Origin: Lachnospiraceae bacterium
GTDB taxonomy: Bacteria > Bacillota > Clostridia > Lachnospirales > Lachnospiraceae
DNA length: 51,283 bases
Direction of reading: 5' to 3'
NCBI GenBank assembly: GCA_017431345.1
Contig: JAFRLH010000056.1
Span: 1 to 51,283 of the forward strand
Positions 18,819 to 26,810 of this stretch are shown here, piece by piece. The notes under the pieces were generated by a model. That model was not told the origin of the DNA. It searched no databases and worked only from the letters and a program-made list of their open reading frames with translations. Made by a program: the position numbers and the translations under genes. Positions within the stretch are counted from its first letter, which is position 1, and each line of letters begins with the position of its first letter.

Positions 18819-19057
18819 TGCTCATTTCCTCCTCCGCAACATCCCGTACCAATTCCACATAAATCTTTCTGATCGGTTCATGTTTCGGAATCGTAATCGG
18901 ACTCCTTCCTTTTTTTCCTGAATGTATCATGACTGCTGCCGCTTCCTGGTGCGTGCATAGTATACCCATAACTTTCAAGCACTTTTCGAAGTTCATCGAA
19001 ACGCATATTTTTATCAAGCAGCAGCATTCTTGCTATCAGTTTATCCCATTTGGACAT
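18805..19057 (-). pseudogene. hicA: hicA toxin gene with a frameshift in an A7 tract
   Basis: Read from the ATG at 19057, the first 48 codons match HicA (MSKWDKLIARMLLLDKNMRF... GSGSSHDTFRK). At a run of seven A (plus-strand T7, 18910-18916) the frame shifts and ends at an early stop. The expected C-terminus (KKGRSPITIPKHEPIRKIYVELV) continues in another frame to 18805. Six A would restore one open frame of about 84 residues, the normal HicA length. The catalytic histidine in SSHDTF is kept. This may be a true loss, a reversible slippage switch or a sequencing error. Promoter and hicB are intact. Confidence 0.85.
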
Positions 19058-19071
19058 ACATTTCCTTTCTT

Positions 19072-19100
19072 ATTATAAATGGTGTCATATATGGTGTCAA
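19072..19100 (-). promoter_or_regulatory. hicAB promoter with embedded direct repeats
   Basis: Minus-strand TTGACA (19095-19100), 17-nt spacer and TATAAT (19072-19077) are both perfect consensus. ATGGTGTCA occurs twice on the plus strand (19079-19087 and 19091-19099, 12 bp apart) across the spacer and -35 box, a natural place for a HicB operator. Confidence 0.8.
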
Positions 19101-19120
19101 TATTTCATCCTGCAATCATG

Positions 19121-19163
19121 CAAGGGACCCGATCCGCGGTATCCCGCAGGATCAAGTCCCTTG
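19121..19163. repeat. imperfect inverted repeat
   Basis: CAAGGGAC (121-128) pairs with GTCCCTTG (156-163). The inner GATCC/GGATC and GCGG/CCGC segments extend the stem with small bulges. It lies between the glnS 3' end and the hicAB promoter and could end either transcript, although it has no clear T-run. Confidence 0.55.
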
Positions 19164-19200
19164 TGTAAGATCTTATGTCATAGATTGTAAAACGAATTCA

Positions 19201-19231
19201 CAGGAGACAGAGGACCGTCCCCTGTCTCCTG
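19201..19231. repeat. REP-like hairpin after glnS
   Basis: CAGGAGACAG (201-210) and CTGTCTCCTG (222-231) form a perfect 10-bp stem around AGGACCGTCCC. The loop resembles the AGAACCGTCCCC core of the dispersed family in this window. It lies 16 nt after the glnS stop. Confidence 0.65.
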
Positions 19232-19246
19232 TGTCTCCTGACTTCT

Positions 19247-20923
19247 TTACTTCGGCAGTTTGAACGAGCTCTTCAGGCTCACGATCCGGTTGAAGACCGG
19301 CTGGCCGGGCTTCGAATCATGGCTGTCGCAGCAGAAATATCCGTTCCTCACGAACTGGAACCTGTCGAACGGCTTCGCTTCCGCCAGCGCCGGCTCCACA
19401 TAGCATTCGGTCCGCTCGATCAGCGAATTCGGGTTCAGGTTCAGGCTTCCGTCCTCCGCGAACATGCCCGCTTCCTCATCCACGATATTCTCATACAGCC
19501 TTACGGTCACCTTCTTCGCGGTCTCTGCAGCTACCCAGTGAATGGTCCCCTTCACTTTTCTTCCGGTAAAGCCGCTGCCGCTCTTCGTCTCGGGATCGTA
19601 AGTCGCATGGATCACGGTCACATTCCCGTTCTCATCCTTCTCATAATCCGTGCAGCGGACGAAATAAGCATTCATCAGGCGGACTTCATTGCCGGGGAAC
19701 AGGCGGAAATATTTCTTCGGCGGTTCCTCCATGAAATCCTCGCGCTCGATATAAAGCTCCCTGCCGAACGGGATCTGCCGGCTTCCGAGCTCTTCATTTT
19801 CCATGTTGTTCGGGGCATCCAGATACTCGATCTGCCCTTCCGGATAATTGTCGATCACCAGTTTTACCGGATCCAGGATGGCCATCTGGCGCGGCACCTT
19901 CAGCTTCAGATCCTCGCGGATGCAGTACTCAAGCATCGGCATTTCCGCCGTACTCTGCGCCTTGCTGATGCCGGCCAGCTCCACGAACATCTTGATCGCT
20001 TCCGGCGTATAGCCTCTGCGGCGCAGTCCGCTGATGCTGACGAGCCTGGGATCGTCCCAGCCGTCGACCGTTCCGTTCTCGACCAGTTTCTTGATATAGC
20101 GCTTTCCGGTGACAACGTTCTTCAGATAAAGCTTCGCAAACTCGATCTGTCTGGGCGGCTCTTCGAATTCGCACTCGCGCACGACCCAGTCATACAGCGG
20201 TCTGTGGTCTTCGAATTCCAGCGTGCAGATGGAATGCGTGACATGCTCGATCGCGTCCTCGATCGGATGCGCAAAATCGTACATCGGATAAATGCACCAT
20301 TTGTCCCCTGTATTGTGGTGGGACATATGGGCGACACGGTAGATGATCGGATCGCGCATATTGATGTTGGCAGCTGCCATATCGATCTTTGCGCGCAGCA
20401 CCTTTTCGCCGTCCGCATATACGCCTTCCTTCATTTCCTCGAAGAGCTTCAGGTTCTCCTCCACGGAGCGGTTCCTGTAGGGGCTCTCCTTTCCGGGCTC
20501 GGTAAGCGTACCGCGGTATTCCTTGATCTCTTCCGCAGAAAGGTCGCAGACATACGCTTTGCCTTTCTTTATCAGAAGTACCGCGCATTCGTACATCTTC
20601 TGGAAATAATCGGAAGCGAAATACAGCCTGTCCTCCCAGTCTGCACCGAGCCAGGCAACGTCTTCCTTGATGGATTCCACGAATTCGATCTTCTCTTTGG
20701 TCGGATTGGTGTCGTCAAAACGAAGATTGAACTGTCCGCCGTACTGCTGCGCAAGGCCGTAGTTCAGAAGAATGGATTTCGCGTGGCCGATGTGCAGATA
20801 GCCGTTCGGTTCCGGCGGGAATCTGGTCATAACGTGTGTATAAACGCCTTCCGCCAGATCCTTGTCGATCGCCTGCTCGATAAAATTGCGTGATACCGGT
20901 GTCGTCTTTTCAGTTGTTTCCAT
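19247..20923 (-). CDS. glnS: glutaminyl-tRNA synthetase
   Basis: GlnRS charges tRNA-Gln with glutamine. The 558-residue class I synthetase shows [19 protein letters not shown] (about 33-51, with the HIGH motif), the [12 protein letters not shown] segment, [33 protein letters not shown] (about 209-241) and [17 protein letters not shown]. The second signature reads VVTGKR rather than VMSKR, a variant I believe occurs in Clostridia. The C-terminal anticodon-binding beta-barrels are present. Many Firmicutes use GatCAB instead, so a glnS gene is a useful lineage marker. It starts 48 nt after the HPt gene and could share its transcript. Confidence 0.96.
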   Translation of the reverse strand: METTEKTTPVSRNFIEQAIDKDLAEGVYTHVMTRFPPEPNGYLHIGHAKSILLNYGLAQQYGGQFNLRFDDTNPTKEKIEFVESIKEDVAWLGADWEDRLYFASDYFQKMYECAVLLIKKGKAYVCDLSAEEIKEYRGTLTEPGKESPYRNRSVEENLKLFEEMKEGVYADGEKVLRAKIDMAAANINMRDPIIYRVAHMSHHNTGDKWCIYPMYDFAHPIEDAIEHVTHSICTLEFEDHRPLYDWVVRECEFEEPPRQIEFAKLYLKNVVTGKRYIKKLVENGTVDGWDDPRLVSISGLRRRGYTPEAIKMFVELAGISKAQSTAEMPMLEYCIREDLKLKVPRQMAILDPVKLVIDNYPEGQIEYLDAPNNMENEELGSRQIPFGRELYIEREDFMEEPPKKYFRLFPGNEVRLMNAYFVRCTDYEKDENGNVTVIHATYDPETKSGSGFTGRKVKGTIHWVAAETAKKVTVRLYENIVDEEAGMFAEDGSLNLNPNSLIERTECYVEPALAEAKPFDRFQFVRNGYFCCDSHDSKPGQPVFNRIVSLKSSFKLPK

Positions 20924-20971
20924 AGTTTTCTCCGTAAATATGTCAGTGCATTTTTCGTTTCTGAAATAATA

Positions 20972-21307
20972 TCACAGCGCCTTCAGCTTCGCAAGTTCCT
21001 CGTCCATCTTGTCCAGCAAGCCGCTGTAATCGCGCTGCTCTCTTGCGCGAAGCGCTTCCGTCATCTCCGCGATCGGATCCAGCAGATTCGTCAGGGCGAC
21101 ATTTGCGAGCATCCCCTTCAGCGCATGGGCATACTCAAATCCGGCAGTCAGATCACCGGCCTCGACAGCCTCTCTCAGTTTTCCGTACTTATCGTCCTGC
21201 AGCGCCATTCCCGCCAGGCGAAGATAAAACGCTTCGTTATTCATGCATCTGCCCAGGCCTTCCTCTGTATTCGCACCAAGCTGCTTTAATGCATCAATCG
21301 TCATCAT
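20972..21307 (-). CDS. stand-alone HPt (histidine phosphotransfer) domain protein
   Basis: A 111-residue, all-helical HPt protein that would shuttle phosphoryl groups between a hybrid kinase and a response regulator. The phosphoacceptor is His61 in AHALKGMLANV, the HPt signature (H-x-L/I-K-G). No histidine kinase is encoded in the window. The nearest receiver domain is that of the 28079-31258 protein. It begins 14 nt after pilT, so it belongs to the pilus-like operon. Partnership with that receiver is only inferred. Confidence 0.85.
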   Translation of the reverse strand: MMTIDALKQLGANTEEGLGRCMNNEAFYLRLAGMALQDDKYGKLREAVEAGDLTAGFEYAHALKGMLANVALTNLLDPIAEMTEALRAREQRDYSGLLDKMDEELAKLKAL

Positions 21308-21321
21308 TCTGCTTACCCCCT

Positions 21322-22374
21322 TTATATACGTCTGCTCATGAATTCATAATTGGAACACGCCATAAGCGCTGTTTCTTTTGTGATCAGTTTCTTCTGGTAA
21401 AGCCCGATCAGGCTCTGATCCATCGTTGTCATTCCGTCCGCCGCATTCGCCTGCATCGCCGAATCCAGCTGATGCAGCTTGCCCTCACGGATCATGTTCT
21501 GGACTGCCGGATTGCTCTTCAGCACTTCGAACACGGGCATCATATGTCCATCCGTGCCGGTCACGAGCTGCTGGCACACCACGCCGCGGATCAGCTGCGC
21601 CAGCTGTCCCCTCACCTGCATCTGCTGGTTCGCCGGGAACACGTCCACGATCCGGTTGATCGTGTTCGCCGCGCTGCTCGTGTGCAGGGTGCTGAAGAGC
21701 AGCACGCCCGTCTCCGCCGCGGTAATAGCCGCCGAAATCGTCTCATAATCCCTCATCTCGCCCAGCAGGATCACATCCGGGCTCTCCCGCAGTGCCGAGC
21801 GGAGCGATTCCAGATAGCCAGGCGTGTCGATGAACACTTCCCGCTGGCTGACGATGCTCTTATTGTGGGAATGGATGTACTCGATCGGATCCTCCATGGT
21901 GATCACATGGCATTCCCTGCTCTTGTTGATCCTGTCGATCATGCAGGCGAGGGTAGTGGATTTTCCTGATCCTGCCGCGCCGGCAACGAGTACAAGGCCG
22001 GTCTTATTGTCCGCCAGTGAAAGCACGCTTTCCGGAATGCCCAGCGCTGCCGGATCCGGAATGCCGAACCGGATCACGCGGATCACGGCTGCTACCGAGC
22101 CGCGCTGCCGGAATACATTAACACGGAAACGCCCCAGTTCCCGAATGGAAAAGGAGAAATCATCATCCGTATTATTCTCATAATTCATCCTGTCGCGGCG
22201 CCCGCTTTCATAGATCTCATCGATCAGCGGAAGGATATCCGCAGGCTTCAGGAAGCCGTTCCCGTCCCGCAGCTGCATCCCCTTGATCTTATACGTCACG
22301 GGAAGTCCTGCGATCAGGAAGATGTCGGACGCACCGTTCTCAACGGCTGTCTTCAGAATCTCAAATAATGTCAT
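21322..22374 (-). CDS. pilT: PilT-type secretion/twitching ATPase
   Basis: A hexameric AAA-like ATPase of the type II/IV secretion superfamily. The 350-residue protein has the N-terminal PAS-like domain (SDIFLIAGLPVTYKIKG), Walker A GAAGSGKST (132-140), Asp box ITMEDPIEY (about 158), Walker B VILLGEMRD (201-209) and the His box STLHTSSA (about 228). AVQNMIRE (290-297) corresponds to the AIRNLIRE motif of PilT retraction ATPases. PilB assembly ATPases are longer and carry a tetracysteine zinc site, which is absent. It is the only ATPase of its operon, so it may power both directions or a non-classical process. Confidence 0.92.
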   Translation of the reverse strand: MTLFEILKTAVENGASDIFLIAGLPVTYKIKGMQLRDGNGFLKPADILPLIDEIYESGRRDRMNYENNTDDDFSFSIRELGRFRVNVFRQRGSVAAVIRVIRFGIPDPAALGIPESVLSLADNKTGLVLVAGAAGSGKSTTLACMIDRINKSRECHVITMEDPIEYIHSHNKSIVSQREVFIDTPGYLESLRSALRESPDVILLGEMRDYETISAAITAAETGVLLFSTLHTSSAANTINRIVDVFPANQQMQVRGQLAQLIRGVVCQQLVTGTDGHMMPVFEVLKSNPAVQNMIREGKLHQLDSAMQANAADGMTTMDQSLIGLYQKKLITKETALMACSNYEFMSRRI

Positions 22375-22401
22375 TGCCAGTCCCTCGTTCTCCTCCTGCC
22401 G

Positions 22402-22803
22402 TCACATGCCCGGCCAGAGATCCTCCATCGGATCGTCCTCTTCCCAGAGTTTCCTGAGCTTCCACCCGGTGATATCATAACCCGTACCGTAGTCCGCAAG
22501 GGAGATCTCCAGGGAATAACCATCCTTTTCTTTTGTATACGCTAATCCGTTTTCCGTCTGTGTACAGCCCTCCGGCAGTGCAACCAGTCCTGCACGGTAC
22601 TCTTCCGCTTCCTTCACGAACCGGCTTCCGTCCGCTTCCAGCTCATATCGGAGCTTTGTCACATCGGCATAACGTTCCGCCAGCCTGGCGTCCGCCCGCG
22701 ATGTCGCCACCGTCAGCATGGCAAGGGAAGCAAGCACGGCAGCAATGATCGTAAGAAATACCGCGATCGGTCCGAGTCTGATCTTTGTTCCCATACCGCT
22801 CAC
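22402..22803 (-). CDS. small membrane-anchored pilin-like protein
   Basis: A 133-residue protein with one N-terminal transmembrane helix (about 11-31: AVFLTIIAAVLASLAMLTVATS), a short helix and a small globular domain. No K/R-G-F-x4-E prepilin peptidase site precedes the helix, so it would stay uncleaved. I do not recognise a family. Position between pilT and another pilin-like gene suggests a minor pseudopilin or assembly factor. The longest frame starts at a GTG overlapping the previous stop (GTGA). The ATG at 22794, 8 nt after GAGG, may be the true start. Confidence 0.65.
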   Translation of the reverse strand: MSGMGTKIRLGPIAVFLTIIAAVLASLAMLTVATSRADARLAERYADVTKLRYELEADGSRFVKEAEEYRAGLVALPEGCTQTENGLAYTKEKDGYSLEISLADYGTGYDITGWKLRKLWEEDDPMEDLWPGM

Positions 22804-23240
22804 CTCTTCCTGTACGACCCTGCATGCAGGGTATAAAGAGGTTCATCCTCTCCGCCATAATATACCATGATATCGCTCTCGCTGAAAGTCCCGGTGCCGG
22901 AATCCTCATCCTTCCAGTCTATCTTCACAGTATACCTGTCTTCTGTTCCGCTTTTGTCCGTAAAATCCATTTCCAGGATCCCGGCCTGCGGATCCGCGCT
23001 TTCTACCTGTTCCATCTGTTCAAACAGGGAAAACGCCTCCTCCCTGTCTGCCGCAGCCATCCCGACCTCAGCGACATCCGAAGCCAGGCTGACCGCCTCG
23101 GTCAGATGCTTCGCGTACAGGCTCTGTCCTCTGGCGGACATAAAGGTGCCTGTTACCACGACTGTCACCATGACCATCAGCACGAACAGCCCGAGCAGTT
23201 CCACTATGAATACCGGATTTCTTGTTTTTACGCTGTTCAT
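22800..23240 (-). CDS. small membrane-anchored pilin-like protein
   Basis: A 146-residue protein with a transmembrane helix at about residues 12-32 (VELLGLFVLMVMVTVVVTGTFMSA), then a helical stretch that continues like the pilin alpha-1 helix, and a beta-rich C-terminal part (RYTVKIDWKDEDSGTGTFSESDIMVYYGG). A glutamate occurs early (E14), but no Gly-Phe cleavage site is present. Start and stop codons overlap those of both neighbours (ATGA upstream, GTGA downstream), so the proteins are made in matched amounts. Function is inferred from the operon. Confidence 0.65.
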   Translation of the reverse strand: MNSVKTRNPVFIVELLGLFVLMVMVTVVVTGTFMSARGQSLYAKHLTEAVSLASDVAEVGMAAADREEAFSLFEQMEQVESADPQAGILEMDFTDKSGTEDRYTVKIDWKDEDSGTGTFSESDIMVYYGGEDEPLYTLHAGSYRKR

Positions 23241-23689
23241 ATTGCCGCCTTTATATGCACATAAGATGTACCGAGATCCGTCCGGATCATCAGCAGATCC
23301 TTTTTTATCAGTTTCATTTCAAACGATTCCGCAGTGCCGATCAGGACCGCGTCGTCTGCCGCAGGTGCACTTCCCTCCTTCGCATAGGTTTCCATCACCT
23401 GTCCGTCCAGCCAGAAGATCTGCTGCTCGTAGCCGGTCGACCCGTCGTTGATCACCAACACCTGCACGCCGCTTCTGTCTTCCAGGATGACCCAGCTCCC
23501 TTCGGAAGCCTTGACTGCTGTGGTCACATAGGAAAGCACTGCTCTCGTATTATTGTTTCCGTCCTGAATATCCACTGAGCGCTGATAAGTGAGCGCGGAA
23601 AATACTACCAGTGTCAGGATCACCAGAAAAAGCACAGTGATCAGCACCACGGATATCAGATCTGAAAATATTTTCCTGCTCTTTGTCAT
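23237..23689 (-). CDS. membrane-anchored pilin-like protein (DUF4860-like)
   Basis: A 150-residue protein, counted from the ATG at 23689, which follows GGGGAGAG. A longer frame begins at 23731 but has no ribosome binding site. Residues about 10-32 are a transmembrane helix (LISVVLITVLFLVILTLVVFSAL). The rest is a beta-rich extracellular domain (SWVILEDRSGVQVLVINDG, QQIFWLDGQVMETYA). It resembles the DUF4860 group that I associate with clostridial pilus-like loci. That match is from memory. There is no prepilin cleavage motif. Confidence 0.6.
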   Translation of the reverse strand: MTKSRKIFSDLISVVLITVLFLVILTLVVFSALTYQRSVDIQDGNNNTRAVLSYVTTAVKASEGSWVILEDRSGVQVLVINDGSTGYEQQIFWLDGQVMETYAKEGSAPAADDAVLIGTAESFEMKLIKKDLLMIRTDLGTSYVHIKAAI

Positions 23690-23744
23690 CTCTCTCCCCG
23701 GCAGCCGTATGGCCTGCCCTCTGCCGCGCACGGGCGCAGCATCC

Positions 23745-24059
23745 TCACGATCCTCTGTAGATCACCTTCACCTCCGGCGGGAGATTTTCCGCGTAAGGGG
23801 TATAGATGATCAGGTATTCTTCCGTATTGACCGTAAGCCCGTAATTCTCCTGCAGATATTCCAGACCTTCCGGATACGCTCCTTCTATCACATAGCACTG
23901 CAGCGCCATTTTCTGCACCGTTTCGGTGATCGACCGGATACTGTCCTCGCGCTCATCCGCGCGGGCCCTTCCCGAAAACGGTACCGCTGCGATCACAATG
24001 ACCGCAACGATCACGGCCAGCACTCCTGCAGTCCATGCGGCTCTTGTTTTCTTCGTCAT
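23745..24059 (-). CDS. pilin-like protein with uncleaved N-terminus
   Basis: A 104-residue protein with an N-terminal transmembrane helix (about 10-27) after MTKKTRAAWT. The following amphipathic helix carries the type IV pilin-like pattern Y56...G60-x-Y62-P63...L66..L69 (VIEGAYPEGLEYL), which is typical right after alpha-1 in pilins and pseudopilins. As in its neighbours, the Gly|Phe cleavage site and Glu5 are lacking. It starts 16 nt after pilC and is 55 nt from the next gene. Confidence 0.7.
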   Translation of the reverse strand: MTKKTRAAWTAGVLAVIVAVIVIAAVPFSGRARADEREDSIRSITETVQKMALQCYVIEGAYPEGLEYLQENYGLTVNTEEYLIIYTPYAENLPPEVKVIYRGS

Positions 24060-24075
24060 TGCCGCACCTCCGGGA

Positions 24076-25131
24076 TCAGCCGATCGAATTCATGATGCCG
24101 ATCAGCGGGATCATCAGGCTGATGAGCATCAGGCCGATCGCGATCATCAGGACGCCGGTCAGCAGCGGCTCCATCGTGCTCGCGATCCTGCTGACATGGC
24201 TTTCGCTGCTCGACTTAAGATTTCCCAGGATCTTCTGCAGGATCGAATCCAGCATGCCGCTTCGCTCCGCCGGGATCAGCATCCTGTTGTTGACCGGATC
24301 GTAGAGCTTTTCCTTATAGGAAGCCTGCGAAAAGCTGTCCCCGGCTTCCATCGCCGCCAGCACGCGTTCGGTCTTTTCCTTCACTTTCCTTGTTTCCACG
24401 ACAGTCATGCTCTTTTTCAGCGCTTCATCCTGCATTTCCCCGCCGGATATGAACATATCAAAGCACGAAGTGAACCGGTACAGATCCAGGTCGTCAAAAA
24501 GCGCCCTGAACACAGGCAGTTTTGTCAGGATTCCCTGCACTGTCTCCTTCTTCCCGTTCTTCCACATCAGCACACCGATCAGGAGGACCGCAACGATCAC
24601 GACCATGACAGCCAGCAGGATCCTGCAGATCGTAAATGACGCGTCGATATACCGGAAGGAGGAAGAAGACAGGCTTCCTGTCAGATTGTTGTACACACCG
24701 TAGAACGCCGGAAAGACCAGCTTCAGCATGGCTGCCAGCACCGCGATCACCATGAACAGAAGGATGATCGGATAACGCACTGCCGAAGTGAACGTCTTCC
24801 GCATCGAATCCTCTGCCCGGTAATAATCACTCAGATGGAACAGGGTATTCTCCAGCTTTCCGGTGTATTCCGCCACCGAGACCATATCGACAGCATAATC
24901 CGGAAAGGCGCCGGCTTCCTTCATCGCATCGCCAAGCGGATATCCCACCGACATTTTCTCCGACATGAATGACAGCGCGCCGTAGAGCACCGCGTGATCC
25001 TTTTCTGTTTCCTCCAGAAGCAGGCTGACTGCTTCATTCGATGTGATTCCGGCTTTCAGCATCATGGCCATGTTCTCAAAGAACGAACCCATTTCCGCGT
25101 AGCCAAGCATTTTCTTTGCGTCTGCACTCAT
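24076..25131 (-). CDS. pilC: PilC/GspF-type inner membrane platform protein
   Basis: The polytopic platform that couples the cytoplasmic ATPase to pilin movement. The 351-residue protein has two GspF-type halves (FFENMAMMLKAGITSNEAVSLL at about 17-38; RFTSCFDMFISGGEMQDEALKKSM at about 217-240). Its transmembrane helices are at about 109-133 (YPIILLFMVIAVLAAMLKLVFPAFY), 165-187 (ILLAVMVVIVAVLLIGVLMW) and near the C-terminus (LTGVLMIAIGLMLISLMIPLIGIM). It is shorter than typical PilC (about 400), mainly at the N-terminus. It heads the pilus-like genes. Confidence 0.9.
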   Translation of the reverse strand: MSADAKKMLGYAEMGSFFENMAMMLKAGITSNEAVSLLLEETEKDHAVLYGALSFMSEKMSVGYPLGDAMKEAGAFPDYAVDMVSVAEYTGKLENTLFHLSDYYRAEDSMRKTFTSAVRYPIILLFMVIAVLAAMLKLVFPAFYGVYNNLTGSLSSSSFRYIDASFTICRILLAVMVVIVAVLLIGVLMWKNGKKETVQGILTKLPVFRALFDDLDLYRFTSCFDMFISGGEMQDEALKKSMTVVETRKVKEKTERVLAAMEAGDSFSQASYKEKLYDPVNNRMLIPAERSGMLDSILQKILGNLKSSSESHVSRIASTMEPLLTGVLMIAIGLMLISLMIPLIGIMNSIG

Positions 25132-25185
25132 TGTTTTTCTCCGTTTTATCTCATATTCAGGACGGCTGCGGTCTGTCTGCCGCCG

Positions 25186-26178
25186 TCAGAAAGCGTATGC
25201 CTCCATATAATTGCTGCCGTCGCCGATGAAATCACTGCCGGCGTTCCCGGCGTAGAATGTCAGATCGATGCGGTTCCAGTCGCGGTTCACCTTGAATTCC
25301 ACCAGCTGCCATCCGCCTTCCTCGGTGTAGAATTTATTCCAGGCATGATAGACATCATTCGGCGAAACATAGCCGAAAATGATCTGGGTGGGAATGCCCT
25401 GGCTGCGCAGCATCGAGGCCGCCAGGCTGGCATAGTCAAAACAGATGCCTTTCTTTGTGCTCAGGGTATCATCCGGCACCGGCAGATAGCCCGACTGGAC
25501 GGTCGCGGCTTTTTCCCGGTCGTAAGTAACGTTCTTAACAATGTAATCGTAGACCGCTGCGATGAAATCCTGTTTGCTGGCGGAGCTTTCTGCAAGCGAT
25601 CCCGCGAACTTCACGCACTCCGAATTCTGCGTATAATCCGCATACTGGTTCGGCCGCAGGAAGGGATCCAGCGGATCGGAGATCGTCACCTGCGCTTCGC
25701 ATTTGTACAGCTCGGCGTACTTCTTGTCCGTGATATTCTTCATCACGCGGAAAACATAATTTCCGTCTCCGCTCTGGAGCGGGAAGATCTGATCCTTCCC
25801 CGTGACAACAGAATAGGTCACCGTCAGATCACCCTTGATCACCTGGAATTTGATCTTTGTATCCGTCGGCTCACAGTGGATGGCAACATACCCTTTGCTG
25901 ACGGAAGACATGTCCACCATAACTTCGTCATTGCCTTCCGCGGCACTGCTGTCAAAGGAAGAGCTGCGGAACTCCGGCTCCCAGGAGCCCCCGCCGGGCA
26001 TGGCTTTGGGGACAGCATCATCCTCAACTTCTTCTGCAGCCGCAGTTTGCGCCGGGACAGACTGCTCCGGTTTCGCGGTCTGCCCGCTGCTGCCGCAGGA
26101 ACACAGTAAAAAAGCAGTCACCGCAAACAGTACTGCAAGAATATTTATTTTTAAATGCTTTTTTACTGTATTCTTCAT
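25186..26178 (-). CDS. transglutaminase-like domain lipoprotein
   Basis: A 330-residue exported lipoprotein. The signal sequence ends in a lipobox (FLLCSC, Cys28 or nearby) and is followed by a Gln/Ala-rich linker. The C-terminal half is a transglutaminase/protease-like fold: GICFDYASLAASMLRSQGIPTQIIFGYV holds the catalytic Cys, VYHAWNKFYTEEGGWQLVE the His, and NRIDLTFYAG the Asp. Such proteins crosslink or cleave proteins at the surface. It ends 54 nt before pilC and follows a terminator, so it is likely the first gene of the pilus-like operon. No convincing promoter was found before it. Confidence 0.82.
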   Translation of the reverse strand: MKNTVKKHLKINILAVLFAVTAFLLCSCGSSGQTAKPEQSVPAQTAAAEEVEDDAVPKAMPGGGSWEPEFRSSSFDSSAAEGNDEVMVDMSSVSKGYVAIHCEPTDTKIKFQVIKGDLTVTYSVVTGKDQIFPLQSGDGNYVFRVMKNITDKKYAELYKCEAQVTISDPLDPFLRPNQYADYTQNSECVKFAGSLAESSASKQDFIAAVYDYIVKNVTYDREKAATVQSGYLPVPDDTLSTKKGICFDYASLAASMLRSQGIPTQIIFGYVSPNDVYHAWNKFYTEEGGWQLVEFKVNRDWNRIDLTFYAGNAGSDFIGDGSNYMEAYAF

Positions 26179-26262
26179 TCCGGGTAAATGCGCGCTCCTC
26201 TCGCTTCAGGACTAGAATATCATATATTTTGTCTTTACGCTATGATAATATAATTTTTAAGG

Positions 26263-26289
26263 AATAAAAAACCTCTCCCGAAGGAGAGG
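26263..26289 (-). terminator. rho-independent terminator of the c-di-GMP operon
   Basis: CCTCTCC/GGAGAGG (272-278, 283-289) with a tetraloop, followed on the minus strand by TTTTTTATT. It lies 50 nt after the stop of the 26340-26810 gene and separates this operon from the transglutaminase-pilus operon. Confidence 0.92.
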
Positions 26290-26339
26290 ATCGCAGTTAT
26301 GCCTCTGCAGGCACTGCTGCTTTTATCCGGCTTCTCATT

Positions 26340-26810
26340 CTATTCCCATTCCGGCACTTTCGGTACTTCTTCCTCCGGAATATCCTCATAAATGGCGTTC
26401 TCCATCATATGCACCATCTCCCAGACCGAACGGAAATTGAGCTTGATGTTCTTCTCCGCCCATGTGATCTGTCCCTGCCAGGTGCTGTTCTGTCTGTGCT
26501 GCACCCGTACGATAAAAGTTTGCTGCTGTCCGTGCTTTTCGAGCAATTCTTCGTCTGTCATATATTTCTCCTTATATTCGGTCTGTGCTTCTTCTCTTTT
26601 TACGAACACCCTCGGCCTGTCTCCGCGCCGGGGGAACTGAATGCCGTCGAATAGTTTTTCCATCTCAAGCAGCATGCCCGTCATGCTGTCAAATCCCAAC
26701 GGTTCCGCGCTGAAACGGTGATAGAGCCTGCCGGAAAAACCGGTCTTATCCGCGCCGTCTACACAGAGCACGATGCCGTTCACTGCGCCTATATACAGAT
26801 TATTTCCCAT
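26340..26810 (-). CDS. small conserved-type protein of unknown function
   Basis: A 156-residue cytoplasmic protein I cannot assign. The N-terminus (NNLYIGAVNGIVLCVDGADKTGFSGRLYHRFSAEPLGFDSMTGMLLEMEKLFD) looks like an alpha/beta domain. The C-terminal half has RQNSTWQGQITWAEKNIKLNFRSVWEMVHMMENAI, a pattern I associate with small regulators in Lachnospiraceae, without a known role. Its start overlaps the stop of the BTAD regulator gene by one base, so it is co-translated. It is probably an accessory or output partner of that regulator. Confidence 0.7.
   Translation of the reverse strand: MGNNLYIGAVNGIVLCVDGADKTGFSGRLYHRFSAEPLGFDSMTGMLLEMEKLFDGIQFPRRGDRPRVFVKREEAQTEYKEKYMTDEELLEKHGQQQTFIVRVQHRQNSTWQGQITWAEKNIKLNFRSVWEMVHMMENAIYEDIPEEEVPKVPEWE

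Noticed and set aside
18910-18916. Programmed -1 frameshift in hicA at the A7 tract
   Set aside because: A -1 shift at A7 does not enter the correct frame; the downstream half needs a +1 shift or loss of one A. Kept as a slippage or mutation case.
23686-23898. 70-codon minus-strand frame overlapping two pilin-like genes
   Set aside because: It is out of frame with both neighbours, which have RBSs and transmembrane helices.
26179-26262. c-di-GMP riboswitch (GEMM-type) before the pilus-like operon
   Set aside because: I searched this and other leaders by eye and found no GEMM-like conserved core. The 84-nt gap is too short and unstructured.
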